Source: Lycocorax pyrrhopterus obiensis
Taxonomy: Eukaryota; Chordata; Aves; Passeriformes; Paradisaeidae
Reading direction: 5' to 3'
Assembly: GCA_014706295.1 (NCBI GenBank)
Contig: JACSVZ010000008.1
Span: 16,890,159-16,954,158 of the forward strand
Length of the DNA: 64,000 bases
Under the pieces are notes generated by a model. That model saw only the letters and a list, made by a program, of their open reading frames with translations. It did no database searches and was not told the origin of the DNA. Below are positions 47,771-60,439 of the stretch, in pieces. The translations under genes were made by a program, and so were the position numbers. Every line of letters starts with the position of its first letter. Positions within the stretch are counted from its first letter, which is position 1.

Positions 47771-49679
47771 AATATTGTAACAGGAATAGGCTTACGAGCA
47801 GCAGGACTCAACTGAATAGAAGAGTAAATTACCAGGAAAATGAGGTTTTAGAGCCTCTCTCTCTCTTCCGTTCTCTCGATCTCTCCTATTTCTTCACTCC
47901 CTCTCTCTTTCACATGTGAAAACACATTCTTCTTTTGCTTTTTGTATGTAGGGAACAATCAAGGAAAATAATATGCATGTGAGTGATAGATTCTGCTTTT
48001 GTTTACAGAGGTGTAAATTTGGAACTTAGCCAGGAGAAGGAGCTCAAAAAGATCAACAAAACCTTGATGGAGAGGTGAACCTTTCTTTAGCTCTGTTGTC
48101 CAGTTTGCATGGGGTTTTGGAATGGGGTATTCTGAGTACTCCCTTTTACTGCAGAAACTTGAGATTTTATCTTTCTCCAATGAAGTCACAAGAACAGACA
48201 TAGGTGGCAATGGTGGATAGAAATACAGAGACTAGTAGGACTGGGCTTGAATTCAGGAAAGAAAAAACAGGGATATCAAGTTTTGGCATTCTGAGGGAAA
48301 GAAGTCAGAGTCCAAGGAGAAGTGGTTCAGCAAGGTCACAGGCTTCTAACAGAAGTGACTCCAGTCCATATAGGGGTATATGACAAGCAAGATTCTTATA
48401 TAAGTGATCCTTTCAAGGGCAGGAGGATGGATTATCTAATCTCTCACCTTTATGATAAGCTTATGTTAAGAATCTTGAGATGCGGATCCATAAGTTTAGG
48501 AACACTGACATTACATTGGAAGAGATACCTTTTTGTATATGACAAAGTCACTGGCTTATCCTGGAGTTCCTGGGATGAGGATGTGGAGAATCAAAGTAAT
48601 GTGGCAGGATCCACAGCATGAATAAAAAAGAGGAAATCAATGAAAGGGTCTGCCTGAATATTTCAAATTGTAGGTGACTGCTGTTAAGAATAGATGAAGG
48701 TCTGATTCCCCTTTGGTTTTGTCCAGTTGCAAGTGAAGTCTCAACTCATTTCCATAACCAAATCAGTTTCCTGATAGGAGAATATCTGCAGACTGCTTTG
48801 AGTATGTACAGACTTGCATATGCCGTACCATACAACCACTGTCCCAACACAGTATGAGGGCCACGCACACACACTGTGGCTATGTTGCTTTAGCTGCACT
48901 AGGAGCTGTAGGTGCAGTGATGAATTGGCCTCTCTTCATATTCCTAAAGGAAATGGATGGTTGTGATATAGGAACGTAGTCCTGCTGTGATTTTGTGCAA
49001 TGCCTGTAATGGAACCTAAGGTCTATGGGGATTTCGGAGTGAAAGAAAAGGCAGGGTCCAAGGCAGGGGCATATGTGGAGTGATTCCTTAGGACTTGATG
49101 CAATCTGTAGCTATAGAGGGGTGGCTGTCTGCAAAGACACACTGTGGACAGGCCCAGAACCTGTCCCTTGCAAAGGAAGAAGGAAAGTGCATCAGGATAC
49201 TTCACTTTGACAATAGCTTATTTGATCTATTTCTGCAGTGACAGGCATCATCTCTGACAGAATTCAAACAATAATTTGCAATTCCTGTCATTCATTTCTT
49301 ATTTATCTCATGTAAACCAGTTATTTCACCAAGCCTCAGTTCACAGTCTGTAGCAGTGTGATCTCTTCAGTCTTGGCTGTGCACGTGCAGCCCCAGCATT
49401 GGGACTGTGCCTTTGGTAGTAACCAGAGCCATGTGTGTTACAGCTAGGGCCCTGCACACCCAAATGGTCTTGGCAGAGGGTTTATTCCCACTGACAGCAG
49501 ATAGAGGTAGGGGAGCCCCAGCAGCCTACATAGTGTTGTATGGTCCAGGCCTCGTAAGCTGGTGCTGCTTTCAGAAAAGGTCTCCATGCCAGGGAACAAC
49601 ATTGCCTTGAAGCAACACTTTTGCCATCTCTACTGATAGCACCTCATGCAGGAAGAGAAGTAAGGGGAGGAGGGAAGTG
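47771..49679. other. Noncoding DNA, no gene seen
   Basis: Includes a pyrimidine-rich patch at 47855-47912 and ordinary sequence after it. A 99-codon frame at 48322-48621 has no domain. A faint MIR-like word set (accaagcctcagttcacag) lies near 49330. Confidence 0.55.
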
Positions 49680-49960
49680 AAGTGTTTTTTTAACTTAATT
49701 TAAAGCTTTTTATGAGATTTTCACAGCTGTGATCTTATCAGGGTTTGGCTATAGAAATTAAAGCGGCAATTATATTTTCCCCTTCCTGGAATGTAAAATA
49801 AAGTCTTGTGTAAAATGCATTAAAAACTGGAATGTAAAAGTGTAATTAATGTGGAGCAAAAAGCACATTGCGTCATTAACTTTTTTATTAATATTCTCAC
49901 GCAGTGCAATTTCAAAGCTCAGTGCCACTCCATTTCCCCCAGTGAAATATCTCCCACTCT
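49680..49960. promoter_or_regulatory. Candidate enhancer with paired TEAD-type sites
   Basis: Two perfect TEAD-type words tggaatgt lie at 49787-49794 and 49828-49835, within a 13-base direct repeat ctggaatgtaaaa spaced 41 bases apart. Nearby are taatta (49843-49848), tgcgtcattaa (about 49869-49879) and tttattaatatt. The block is AT-rich, non-repetitive and noncoding. The layout fits a TEAD/homeodomain-bound enhancer, by inference. Confidence 0.45.
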
Positions 49961-52900
49961 TTCATTGCAGCTACCTCTAACCTCATCTTTAATGGGATGA
50001 CAGCAGCTTTCCTCTGGAATTACATCTCTGCTCATCCATCTGTCCCACTAGACCCTTTCTCCTTCCACTTAGGGTTCCTGTCTGACTAGGGTGCAATTCT
50101 GTTACTACTGTAAAGAAAGAGGGACAAAAGCATGAGACTCATTTGACATCTGTAAAGCAACAATGGAGATGCTTGCTTGTCTGGAGGAAGGCTAAGGGGT
50201 AGGATTCTTTCTTCTGCTAAGCTGGAGGAGCAAGACTCCATCTTTGAAAGGTACTGCAAGATGTCTTGCAGCTCACATCTCTAGAAATCGTTCTAGATCT
50301 ATTTACTTCTGCTGTGTTAAGACCTAATCCTGTAAGTAGTAGTTGCTAGGCACCATCTGGGTACTGACTTAATTTCCCTTATTTTGTTGTCTCTACATGC
50401 AGCAAGTATTTTTCAGTTGCTGCTGTGTGAACAGAGGACCCCTGCCTTCTGTGAGATGTCAATCCAAACTCTTTGTTCTCCTCCCATAGCATTGATGAGA
50501 AGGTTAATGTATAGTTCTTTTCAGCATCATTTTCCCAATGTCAGCCAGTGCCACAGAAGGAAGAATATGGCTGTAAGCAACTCTTGCTGAAATCAGGAGT
50601 GGTTTGAGTGACAGAACTTGTAGTCCAACATGCAGGAAGCAGACTGAAAGGTCTGTTTGCGGTGAAATTAAATGCTTATCTGTTGTAGTGTGTCATGTGC
50701 CCTGTATTGTTTTACAAGAGACGCCAAGGGATGAAAAAGATCTAGATTCACCATGCAATTCTTTCTCATTTTTCTGGGCTCCATTCAGCTCTGGAATGGG
50801 CAGACATCTCTTAAACTTGTTTTTTGAAGACTTCTAACAGTTTGCCTGTAACACAGTGGCAGATGATTTGTTCCCTGGTTTCTAAGCTTAGCTCCTAGCT
50901 TCCTCTCATTTCATTCTAATTTGATGCCAACTTACAACTGAGAATCTGAGTTTTAGTCCCTGCAATTATCGCTAGGCTTGAAGAAGAAGCAAGACTTTTA
51001 GAGCTACCGCTATTTGCTTGGTTTTGAAATGCCTGTAAGAGTTTAGTCCAGGGTATCCATGTACATATTCACAAATGGTTCATGATATCAGATCCAAAAG
51101 ATTCTGCCTGTATTTCCTGGTAAAGGTGGGATGTACACAACACCTAGGCTGTATTAAGATAGGACATTTACTGCATCTGATGATTTTATTGTAGAATTGG
51201 ATTATAGGCTCATCCACCCTTCTCTGTAGAATTCCAGAGCTCACAAGTTGTTTAGATCTTACCCTGGTCCCGGGAAATGTTTGCTTGCATCTCACTTGAA
51301 GTATTTATGATGTGACCTGTGGCATTTCGATAGTTAGGCCATGATCAGTAAAGTGGAGGTATATGAGTCACCTCATGTCAGAAAGAAGAGGAGAAATTTG
51401 GAGAAAGGAATTTTGGCCTCTACAAATCCACTGAGTATGAACTGGTATTCATTGTGATCTGCTGTTTGTCTGAAGAAGACATCTGATAGTGTCAATCAGA
51501 CTTCCCATTTATTGATTTTTCAACTGCTTGCTGAACAAACCCAATGCATTTCACAATGCATTGCCAATACTATCAACATCTTAGCAGAAGCTGTTGTTCA
51601 CATTTTGACTGAAATTATTATTGCAATTGCTTTGAAATTATAAAAATTTTAATTTAATGAAAACCATCTCTATGGAAATTATTCTAGGTTTCAGATTAAT
51701 TATGTTGTATTTCACACATCTGTGATTCTGAGGTCCTGTACTATCAATTTCATCATTCCTTTTCTTAAGGCTTTTTTCTGAAAAAAATGTCAGGAGGTAA
51801 AATGAGTGTTTACCAGTCATCTGTCACTTTGCTCTTTTTCAGCTTGTTGGTTGGGTTGATGTTTACCAGGATCCTGGGACTGGACTTGATGAGAACTATG
51901 CACTGTGTACTTGCCCGGTACTTTACTTCATAGCACTTGAATTCTTGTAATCCCTTGTCAGTGAGTGCTAGCTACCTGTCAGATGTTACTATGTCAGGTA
52001 CACCAGGATTAGAAAAATTACTTATGACATGAGTGTTTAGCTTTAGTACATTCTCATAAAACTAAGTGGGGGAAGAGGAAATGTTTGGCTTCAAACATAC
52101 GATGCTTTTTACAAGATGGTTATGTTATTCTGTATCATCCACATTACTGCTTGTCATAGCACTTTCTTTTTTTCCCCACTGGAATTCTGCTCACCTGTGG
52201 CCTATATAAAATAATTTAGAGATGCCTTTAAGATTTCTCAGCTCCCAAATGAACAACACAATTCTGATAGTATAAAGACAGCACAGTATCTTGGGCACCA
52301 ATTTTAGAGAATCCCCTCTAGTGACAGAAGTGCTTTACCTTAAACTGTGCTTGTGGTTGGAAGCATGCATTCCCAAACTCTATGTTAATACACAATCTCA
52401 GTCAAAATGTAGTCTTTCCTTTAGGACATCATTGTCTAGAATTTGAGACAAAGTTATTAATTTTAAAATGAGGCTGATACACACACAATTAGGCTCTGGA
52501 CTTCTGTTAAATGCCCTGGAGATCGGCTTGGTGGCTAGCAGAGCCAATACTGCTATACTGCTTCATTTGAAAGTATGTCTTTATTTTAAAGTGTTTGTCG
52601 GGGCAATGGCAAAATGGAATTATTGGTTACTTCAAAGAACACATACTAAAAAATAAAAAAGGTTAAAAAAGAAAAAGTGTACCTTGTCCCATCATCATCT
52701 TATTGCATCCATCTAATTTTTGTTGTGCCAAAGAGGCATATGCTGCTCTTTTCAATATTAAATGTTATGCTGTAAAATGTCAATGTCACTACCCTCTTTG
52801 AAATTGCCACTGACAGATTAATTCTGTGCTTACTGTCCTAACGCCTACAGGGGCATTGCCTTTAGCTCTTTTATTTTCATGCTGTTTTACTGAGATTTTC

Positions 52901-53051
52901 ATCTTATGTTCTTTGGACATTTCTGCAGAGTGGTGCTGTTGGGTGCTGGTTCATACAGCTCATTTGGGCATGTATTCCTTGCAGTTTACCCTTTGTTGGC
53001 ACCCCTTTGTATGCTGAAGGATGGATATTGATGGTGATTTCAACTTTACTA
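49961..53051. other. Noncoding DNA, no gene seen
   Basis: Ordinary AT-rich sequence without frames above about 77 codons. An A-rich stretch lies at about 52645-52677. No recognisable repeat family, RNA gene or promoter. Confidence 0.65.
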
Positions 53052-53300
53052 TGATCTACCTGCATGCTTTTCTGCTTTTGCCAGAGGGTATGTTGTCTCT
53101 CTTAAATGGGATTTACATATTTCATGCTCATTCAGCCCAGCAGCTTTTGCTCTCTTCACAATCGCCTTGAGCCTTTGATCATTTTCTTCTGCTGTTTTAC
53201 CCCAGCTTAAAATGCCATCTGTATCCATACCATCAACAGTTTGTTGTTCTAGTAACAGCCCAAATGGCAGTCTGCAGAAACAGCATTTCTCTAAAGGAGT
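53052..53300 (-). pseudogene. Ty3/gypsy-like reverse-transcriptase fossil
   Basis: The minus-strand translation contains RLPFG (53259-53273), then DGILSWGKT (from 53219 downward), EENDQRLKAIVKRAK and AAGLNEHEIC. This order corresponds to the reverse-transcriptase region of Ty3/gypsy LTR elements: the LPFG block, the catalytic DD block and the helix that follows. The distance between the first two blocks is shorter than normal, so about half of that segment is deleted. The second aspartate of the catalytic pair is replaced by glycine, and the frame ends soon after. No LTR, integrase or gag portion is recognised nearby. It is a dead, very old copy; a retroviral pol relic is a less likely alternative. 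Confidence 0.7.
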
Positions 53301-56300
53301 GTGCAGTCTGCACAAGTGAGAGCACTGTTTTTTGAATACTGCTGATGCATCTACTGTAAATTGTCAAATCTTTTTATTTCTCCAATACTTTTCTTCTTGT
53401 AGACAATAAAATATGTTCCTTTTTACATTGTTAGTTACTTTTTAGGTCTCTACAGTAGTAAGAGATTCTTTATCCTTGTCCCACGAAAGTCAAGGAGTTT
53501 CCTCATTTTGATGATTCTTCTGTTTACATTATGATTCATAGTCTATTTTAGTTTTTGATTTAGCAGTCACAGAATCTGAGACAGCACAGCTTTTCCATTT
53601 GTATTACTTACTGTGTTCATTCTGACTCCTCGTAACACATCTTTGACTCTTCTTTGGTAGTTTGGCTTCCTGACTCTCCAGTTATATATTTGCTGTGTAA
53701 TATCCAAGACTGTACTTTTCTGTACATGATCATGTGCTCTTTTCCTTGTTGTTGTTGCAATGAATATTGGAAGTTGTATTCTTCCCAATTTGTGATTTTT
53801 CTATATGATCCTGCCTTCACTTTTCCCCCCTCTCTTATTTTGGCCTTTAAGAGGAGTTATTTATGGTGGTTTTGATAATACATTGGTTTAAGCTCATATA
53901 CCCAGCGGAAGAGTATAAAATATCTCAATTGGTCTGAAGCTGGTAAAGCATTCATCTTAAACATCATTGTGTCCGTACCACCTTGGAGGAATTTGGAGGG
54001 CTCTGGTGGTACCCTCCTGTCCCTGCCTGTTGCTGGTGACTGCTTTATCTGCTGCAAGGGCTGATCCAGAGTCACACAGTGGTTCTGCGCTACAACAGGT
54101 AGCCTGAAACCTGGCTTTGGGTGGGAGGCTGGGCATCACTTGCAGAAAAGCAGGGGTGATAGAGCTCATTGCAGCAGCAGAATGGCTGTGCCTAATACAG
54201 CATAGCAAAATCCTTGCTTCTTGTACTGGGAAGCAGTGGTGACCAGCTACTTTGCCGTTCACTCTTCTCTCTCCTTCTAACTCTCATTGGAAATCAAGCT
54301 TTGGGGCAAAGAGCAATGTGGCTGCCTGCACCAGCTGCCTACTACAACTCTGATGACAGCCATACTCAGCAGACACAAAAGCTGTAAGAAGGGGCCTATC
54401 TGATGAAGGCAGTAGTTGTGGATGTGCTGGCAGAGAGGTGGCCTTTTAGAATAGGAGTGATCAAATGCTTATTAGATTAAAATGGCCACCTTCAGATGCA
54501 CTTGGGAGCAGATGGGAAGCTGGTACAGTACCCAGAGGACAGGTGGGCTGTGCTTATGCCAGGTTGCTCTTCTAAGCAGGTGACTTGCTATCTCTGGACT
54601 AGCTGAGGCTCTCCAGGGGTCTTTGAGGTGTTTCACTGTTTCTGTCCTAGCAGGAAGGAAATAGAAGCCATGCACACACAGTGCAAAGCTGCATTAACAG
54701 CTAGGCAGACAGCCGCCTACTTTCAGACAAGAGCTGGCCTGAACTGAGCAGTACACTGTGCTTCCAGCAGGGCAGCTCAGCACAGAGCACTTGCTGCTGC
54801 CAAGTGCTGAGAACCTCCTTGGTAGTGCTGTGTATTTGTACTTCCTTAGCTGAAGATCAGCAATGGCCTTGGAAAGGAAGGAGCTCCTGTTTATTAGTAT
54901 GGCCTTGCTGTGTAATCATTCGTGAACTGCCAGCACTTAGGGCCTTATCCAAAATTCTCTGGACCTGTAGGAATCTCTTGAGCTTTTTAAAGCAGGTGTT
55001 TAGCTTTCCCTGTGCCTGCAAAGTTTCCCTGGGGAGAAGCAGCAGTGCTTTCTGGGTTCCAGTGTGCGGCTGCAGATCTGAGCTATGTGCCAGGGTGGCT
55101 CCAGCATACAGTGGTCAGATGGCCTGGAGGTGTTAAATATAGAACTGTCAGTGGTGAATGAAACCAAGATAAAGGGATGCTTCATGGCCAAATCGTTTTG
55201 TAGCTAAACCTACCCGCTGCCTGGGAAATACATACTCTTTTGAGGCCAAGTGCTGGCTTCTGAGCAAAACCTGTTCTCCAGACACTTGAAAAATGTCTGG
55301 TCACTGTTTTTCATTAGTAACAGAGTCATAATACCTTCTCATTTACACCATGCTGAGATACATATGCTCAGTTCAGTAGCCCCATGAATGAGGGTGGGAG
55401 ACTTAAATGGTGAGAGATTTCCATTTTCGTCTTCCAACACTCTCCCCCAAAGAACCCTCAAACTGATTGAAATTATGTGAAAGAGAAAGATTCACAGCGA
55501 GGAGCTGGCTCTCTTTACAGGGTTTACAGTGAGTTGGGTTTTGTTCAGGTAGGAAGAAAGCTAAATGTTCCCACCCGCCTTGTCACATTCAGAACTACAG
55601 GGACAATTACTGATACGCTACCTCCCTCAAAGACTAAGGACATCTGGAAAGGAAGGACACCCTCTCAGAACAATTAATAAAATAAAGGTAGCATTAAAGT
55701 TCTTTAAAATCATTAACCAGACACACTGCTAATTGGTTGAAGATATTTTCCTTGCTTGGTTGCCAACTCTCTTAAACTGATGAGGTAGCCCTCGAGAACA
55801 GACTCGATATGTTGAGATATACTCGTCTCAGACATAGTTATGCCTTGTCTTCTCAGTGGTCATAAGGAAGGCCCACTTCATCATCTGCATGAGCAGTAAT
55901 GTGGATGATGGAAACTTGGGTCCAAAAAGTTGTGCAAATGGGTGAATTCTGTTTCTAAGGACTTGAGATAAACTATCATGTTGGATCTTCTGTCTGTTCT
56001 GGCTGTTCTTGGTGGAACAAGTAGCTTCCCTCCTTTCGAAAGAAACAGTTAATCTTTATGTACATATAGTCTCTCTGATACCTATCTCTAGTCTCCTCAG
56101 AACAATCTTAAAACTGAGGAATAAATTCAGCCCATAGGATGGGGAGCTGCTTATGGTTTCACCCTCTGCTATGCCTGTTAAGCATTTTCTAGAGCAGTAG
56201 GTGCCTTCACATTCTTACAGAGAGCAGGATGGCTACGAGGTCACCAGGTCAGTATGCAGTCTGTCACAACCACCACCTAACCTTGAAATAGACTGTGATC

Positions 56301-56735
56301 CACTTTGAGACACAGGAAAATGTAAAATGAAGCAGAGAAAAAGCTTGGCTGAACAAGGAAGGCTGGTAGAACCTATTCTTATCTTTTCCCTTCTCTGTCC
56401 CAGATGAGGATCAGCAAATAACACCCATTTGCTGACCACCACTTGTTCCTTTATCTCTTTCTCTCCTTCCCCCTTTTTGGTTGGATACTTTCTTCATTTT
56501 CTTGTATAGAAATGAACTTGGCAAGTCTTTACACAAGAGAGCACACCTTATTCTCTAAGGCAAACTCCTTGATTATTGTGAGGTGGTTTCCTTTAAATCT
56601 GTGCTGAAGTGCAGTGGAAGATTTGTCTATGGCCAGGCTCCAAGTCCAAGTCCACAGTGAATGCAGACAGAGAGAATGGAAGGACAGAATAAGAGAAAGA
56701 GGAAAGGAGGAAAAGGGAGGCACTGTGACCCCTGC
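53301..56735. other. Noncoding DNA, no gene seen
   Basis: Sequence upstream (on the minus strand) of the gypsy-like relic might hold more of that element, but I cannot recognise it. Frames of up to 110 codons (54804-55136) lack domains. A pyrimidine-rich patch lies at about 56450-56480. Confidence 0.5.
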
Positions 56736-56739
56736 ACTG

Positions 56740-56965
56740 AAGCCTTGTGAGCGTGGCAGAGACTTCTGTGTGTTTGTGTGGAATGGGGGCTGTTTAGATA
56801 AACAGATGGCAACAAATGGCATAAAATTATATACCCATAATGTCAGTTCATAACATTTTGTTCGACATACTTGATTTAATCGCTTAGCTGACGATTTTGC
56901 TTTTGGGCCCATATGGTGGCAAATGGCAAATGAACCCTCTTTACACAGCAACTCCAATCTGGCAC
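56740..56965. promoter_or_regulatory. Candidate conserved noncoding element
   Basis: Dense non-repetitive sequence with tagataaacagatgg (GATA, FOX and E-box type words overlapping, about 56796-56810), ttaatcgcttagctgacg (about 56876-56893) and the duplicated tggcaaatggcaaatg (about 56917-56932). A 205-codon minus frame (56529-57146) spans it but shows no domain and is rich in Ser, Pro and Leu. I favour a regulatory element. Confidence 0.4.
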
Positions 56966-57234
56966 TTTTATCACCGAGACTTAGAGAAGAATCCAGGAGG
57001 AGAGAGATGCAGATGGAAAATGAATGAGCAAGCAGGGTGGGGTACATGTGTGGGAAGAGGAAGTTTTGAAGGTGCGGCCAGGGGAGTGTTCTTGGGAGAT
57101 GGAATTGGGGGGTGGTGGTGAAATGGGGAAGGGAGGGCAAGGGCAAAAGAAATCAGGATGTGCTATTTTTAAGACCATCTAAGAGATGAAAGAGGGAGTT
57201 TAGCAGCGAGAATTTGAGAGAAAACCTGTGGAGA

Positions 57235-57264
57235 GAAAATATATGAAAATATATGAAAATATAA
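57235..57264. repeat. Three-copy 10-base tandem repeat
   Basis: The unit gaaaatatat occurs at 57235-57244 and 57245-57254, then as gaaaatataa at 57255-57264. Confidence 0.9.
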
Positions 57265-59515
57265 GGAGAATGGTGCCAAGAGGAAAAGAGAGAAGTCGAC
57301 AAGGATAGTAGCAGATTTTTAGGAAGCGTATTCAAAACTAATCTACAAACGTAAGTGAAATGAGTGCAAAACCAAGAGAACAAATTGTTTGACTGGATTC
57401 TTCAAAGGGCCCAGGAACAAAGTAATAGGAAACGTACCAGATGAAACTTAGTTCTCCTGTGCTGTTATCAATGTGGTACTCCTGAGAAGGGGTATCTTGA
57501 AAAGGGCAACATGACAGTGATGACTGAGTTCCCATGGCACACGACTTTGTCACCAAGACTGTGGTAGTATCTGGCACGACTACTGTATTCTAACTGAGAA
57601 ATTGCTTTCTTCAACCTAGCTTTTCCTAAAGTTGTGAGAAGGCTGGACCTTCACTTTGAATGTTTTTTTCAGCCAGGGTGTGATCTTGCAAAATGTTGAG
57701 GACTGTAAGTTTGCCTGGCAGTCAGTGAACAGGGCAGTTCCTTCAGGCACATCCAGTGTGCCTTCATGTATTCAGTCTGTGACGGGGATTTTCTTTTGGA
57801 TGTGCTAAGGAGAACACAGAAGAGGCAACCTTTGAAAGATGCTGCTTCAGTGACTAGGACATAGTCTTCAATAGGATGGAAGTTATATGATGTGGTAGTA
57901 CCATGCTGAGGCTGTTGCCTGGCAAGAATGAGAAGTTAGAAGTCAAATGGAGCTGAATATGTACTTTTTGATACGATATTTTTCCTAGCACAACATCGGC
58001 ATCCTCATTGCTTGTAGTACAGAATGTAAAAAAAAAAAAAGCACTCACCAGAATCCCCACTGAATCCAAAGTATTGGTCAATAAGGCTTGGGGAAATGTA
58101 TTTCCTGTGAAGTATGCTGCCAGTGAAATTTCATCATGGCAAGATACATGTCTCAGCATAATAATACAAATAAAAAGTCTGAAGACCACAAGAAATTTAT
58201 CATAGTTTAGGCAAGCTTACTCTAACACCTCTTCCCCTTTTTTTTGTATTCTTTTCTGAGCCCTGTTCAGTAGAGAAATGCCAGGCTGGTTCTGCTCATT
58301 GCACTATGTTGATCGGTCCAGCAGTTGATCTGAATCTGATTTGCACCATACTTGGGGTGCTGAAGAGTGGTAGCTGCTGGGGAGTTTATAGCTCTTTTAT
58401 GGGAAAGTTGAATGCTTCTAACCTACTGTTGTGTATCTCTAACTACTGGAGGATTCAGCTATAGAAATTGAACTAGGTCCAAGTTTCCTCTGAGATGTCC
58501 TGTGCACATCTGGGCGTACTGAGTCCTCAGTTTCACTCTATTTCTCCTGAACATTACTTCATGCAGCTGTGGCTGAGACCTCCACACTGCTCAACTAGTT
58601 AGTTTGTGACCAATTAGTACCAATTAGTTAAAGACTTCTTGTTTGATTGAGAATTATTGTAGTTAAATCTAGATGTGGCTCATGTTTATCAAAAGGTTGG
58701 GGTGACTCTAATATTTGTGGTACCTACAAACCATCCCTTTCTGACAAAAATTAGTGCTGCAGCTTCTGCCCAGCTTTCCTTTTTTCTTCTCCTGAACAAC
58801 TGAAACTGCGTCCCAAAAATGCAGCCCAGCAGGCAGCCATGTAGTAGCAGTTGACTGTGGACTGTGTTGTTCCCAGCCTTACTGGTTCCTGCTGACTGGT
58901 GGTGAGGGGTGCAAGGTAAGTCCCGAGTTTGCTGTCAGAATCCACATTGGAGGCTTATGGGCTTCCAGGGTAAGCCTTGGAGGTTGGTTTCCCCGTCTCC
59001 CTCCCTGTCTTATGAGTTCAATTTCAAAGTCTCTGCAAACTAGTTTGACACAGCTCCCTCCTTCTCCCTTCCCCCCTCCCCGTTCACACCCCCCAGGCTC
59101 TTTACAACTAAACAGTTTGTCCTTTTCCCAACGTTTTGGAGAATCTGGGAACGTAAGTGCTCCAATAACTCATGTCTGAGCTCTCATTTACCCCCTGCCG
59201 GCATGGGGATGCTTCGCACCAGCCTCTCAGAATGCCAAATGAGTCGTGGCTGCCTCCTTGTCCCCCGCGCTCCCTGAGGCCAGCGAGCGGGACCCTCAGC
59301 CTTGCTGGGGCTGCTCAGAGACAGCCAACTGGGCATCCGTGCCTGCTCCCGAGTGTGCCAGTTCTGGAACTGGGAGGCGCTATGTGCAGGACAGGTAGCT
59401 CCACTGTTTTAACTTTTTGGATATAGGGAGAGAAGGGGGAAGGTTAGGTCCCAGAGCTTAAGAAAGAAGAGTTTTGTAGCTTGGATCATAATGGGTGGCT
59501 TCATGCAGGGAAATA
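57265..59515. other. Noncoding DNA, no gene seen
   Basis: Contains an A13 run at 58028-58040, a perfect donor-like aag|gtaagt at 58913-58921 (discussed in findings), and a C/T-rich patch at 59050-59100. Frames up to 111 codons lack domains. No gene is supported. Confidence 0.55.
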
Positions 59516-59520
59516 CGACT

Positions 59521-59620
59521 TATAACTTTGGCTCTGCCACTGATATGTCACATTTTCTTGGCTCAGTCACTTAGCTTCTGCCCATCTCAGTTTCTCACAT
59601 TATCTGAAGGACAGAAGAGC
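59521..59620 (+). repeat. MIR-like SINE relic, plus strand
   Basis: The order ttggctctgccactgatatg, ttggctcagtcacttagctt, then ccatctcagtttctcacatt follows the MIR core (a 'tctgccactta' block, then 'ttgggcaagtcacttaac', then 'cctcagtttcctc'). Confidence 0.6.
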
Positions 59621-60109
59621 ATTTCTTCCCACCATCCCCATGCAGCTGTGGGGTTCACACTGAGAACTGGTGCAAAATGTTTTGATTCTTGATTTGAGTG
59701 GAGCAGACTGTGATGAAAAGTGAGATGGGAAAAGACATCAACAGCTTTTGGAAAAGTGGGGATGCTTCTCATGAGCTGGGCTTTGCAGTTGATGGATTGG
59801 ATAGCTCCCAAATATCCTTTGAAAATAACTGAGGATGATTTAGGGTTACAATCCTGTCATGGTAGGGCTTGTTTTTAAGCTGCAGGAAGAGTTTGGAATT
59901 GTGGGTTTTTCCTAACACCATCTCTTCCCTCTGGGTCTGACTACATCAGCTGCTTTTCGTTGGCATTCATCCTGCAGTGTATGTCTCCCTGTCACTGTTC
60001 TCCGAGTACTCTGGTGTTCTCCCAAGGGTTGGTTTGTTTGGTTTTTTTTGTGTGAAGTATGCTGGCACAGGTTTCACTACCCACCCCGTTTATGAGGCTG
60101 TGTCTGTTC
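59621..60109. other. Noncoding DNA, no gene seen
   Basis: Between two MIR-like relics. A short T-run lies at about 60040-60049. No coding or regulatory signal that I can support. Confidence 0.6.
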
Positions 60110-60170
60110 ACATAAGGAGTACTATTCCCATTTTACAGAAGGAAGCATGGCACAAAGTTGTCTGGGTCTG
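60110..60170 (-). repeat. MIR-like SINE fragment, minus strand
   Basis: The words tactattcccattttacag and aaggaagcatggcacaaagt match the minus-strand MIR core (a 'tattatccccattttacag' block and then a 'gaaactgaggcacagag' block). Only this part is recognisable. Confidence 0.55.
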
Positions 60171-60439
60171 TCAGTCTGCTCTGGTCTCTGCCCAAAAGTA
60201 GTGATTCAATACACAATTCTCACTCCTGTGAACCTGTAAGCTTACATTGTGGTGTCACCAGCACCGGCAGGTGGGTTATCAGCTGTATGGTCCCTGAATG
60301 CCAGGCCCATTTCCTTTGTCATCCTGTGTTCGGGCTGGCTGCTCGTCTGGATTGGACCCAACCCCCGACCTGCGTTCCTGAGGGATCGTGCCGGCAGTGA
60401 ACGCTGATCCTGTAGCTGACGGGATTTGTTGCCATGAGG

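Noticed and set aside
53301..53900. Further gypsy-like sequence upstream of the RT relic
   Set aside because: Short frames are present but I could not match any to a conserved pol or gag block.
56529..57146. Minus-strand frame of 205 codons
   Set aside because: No domain, composition biased by purine-rich DNA on the plus strand, and it runs through an enhancer-like block.
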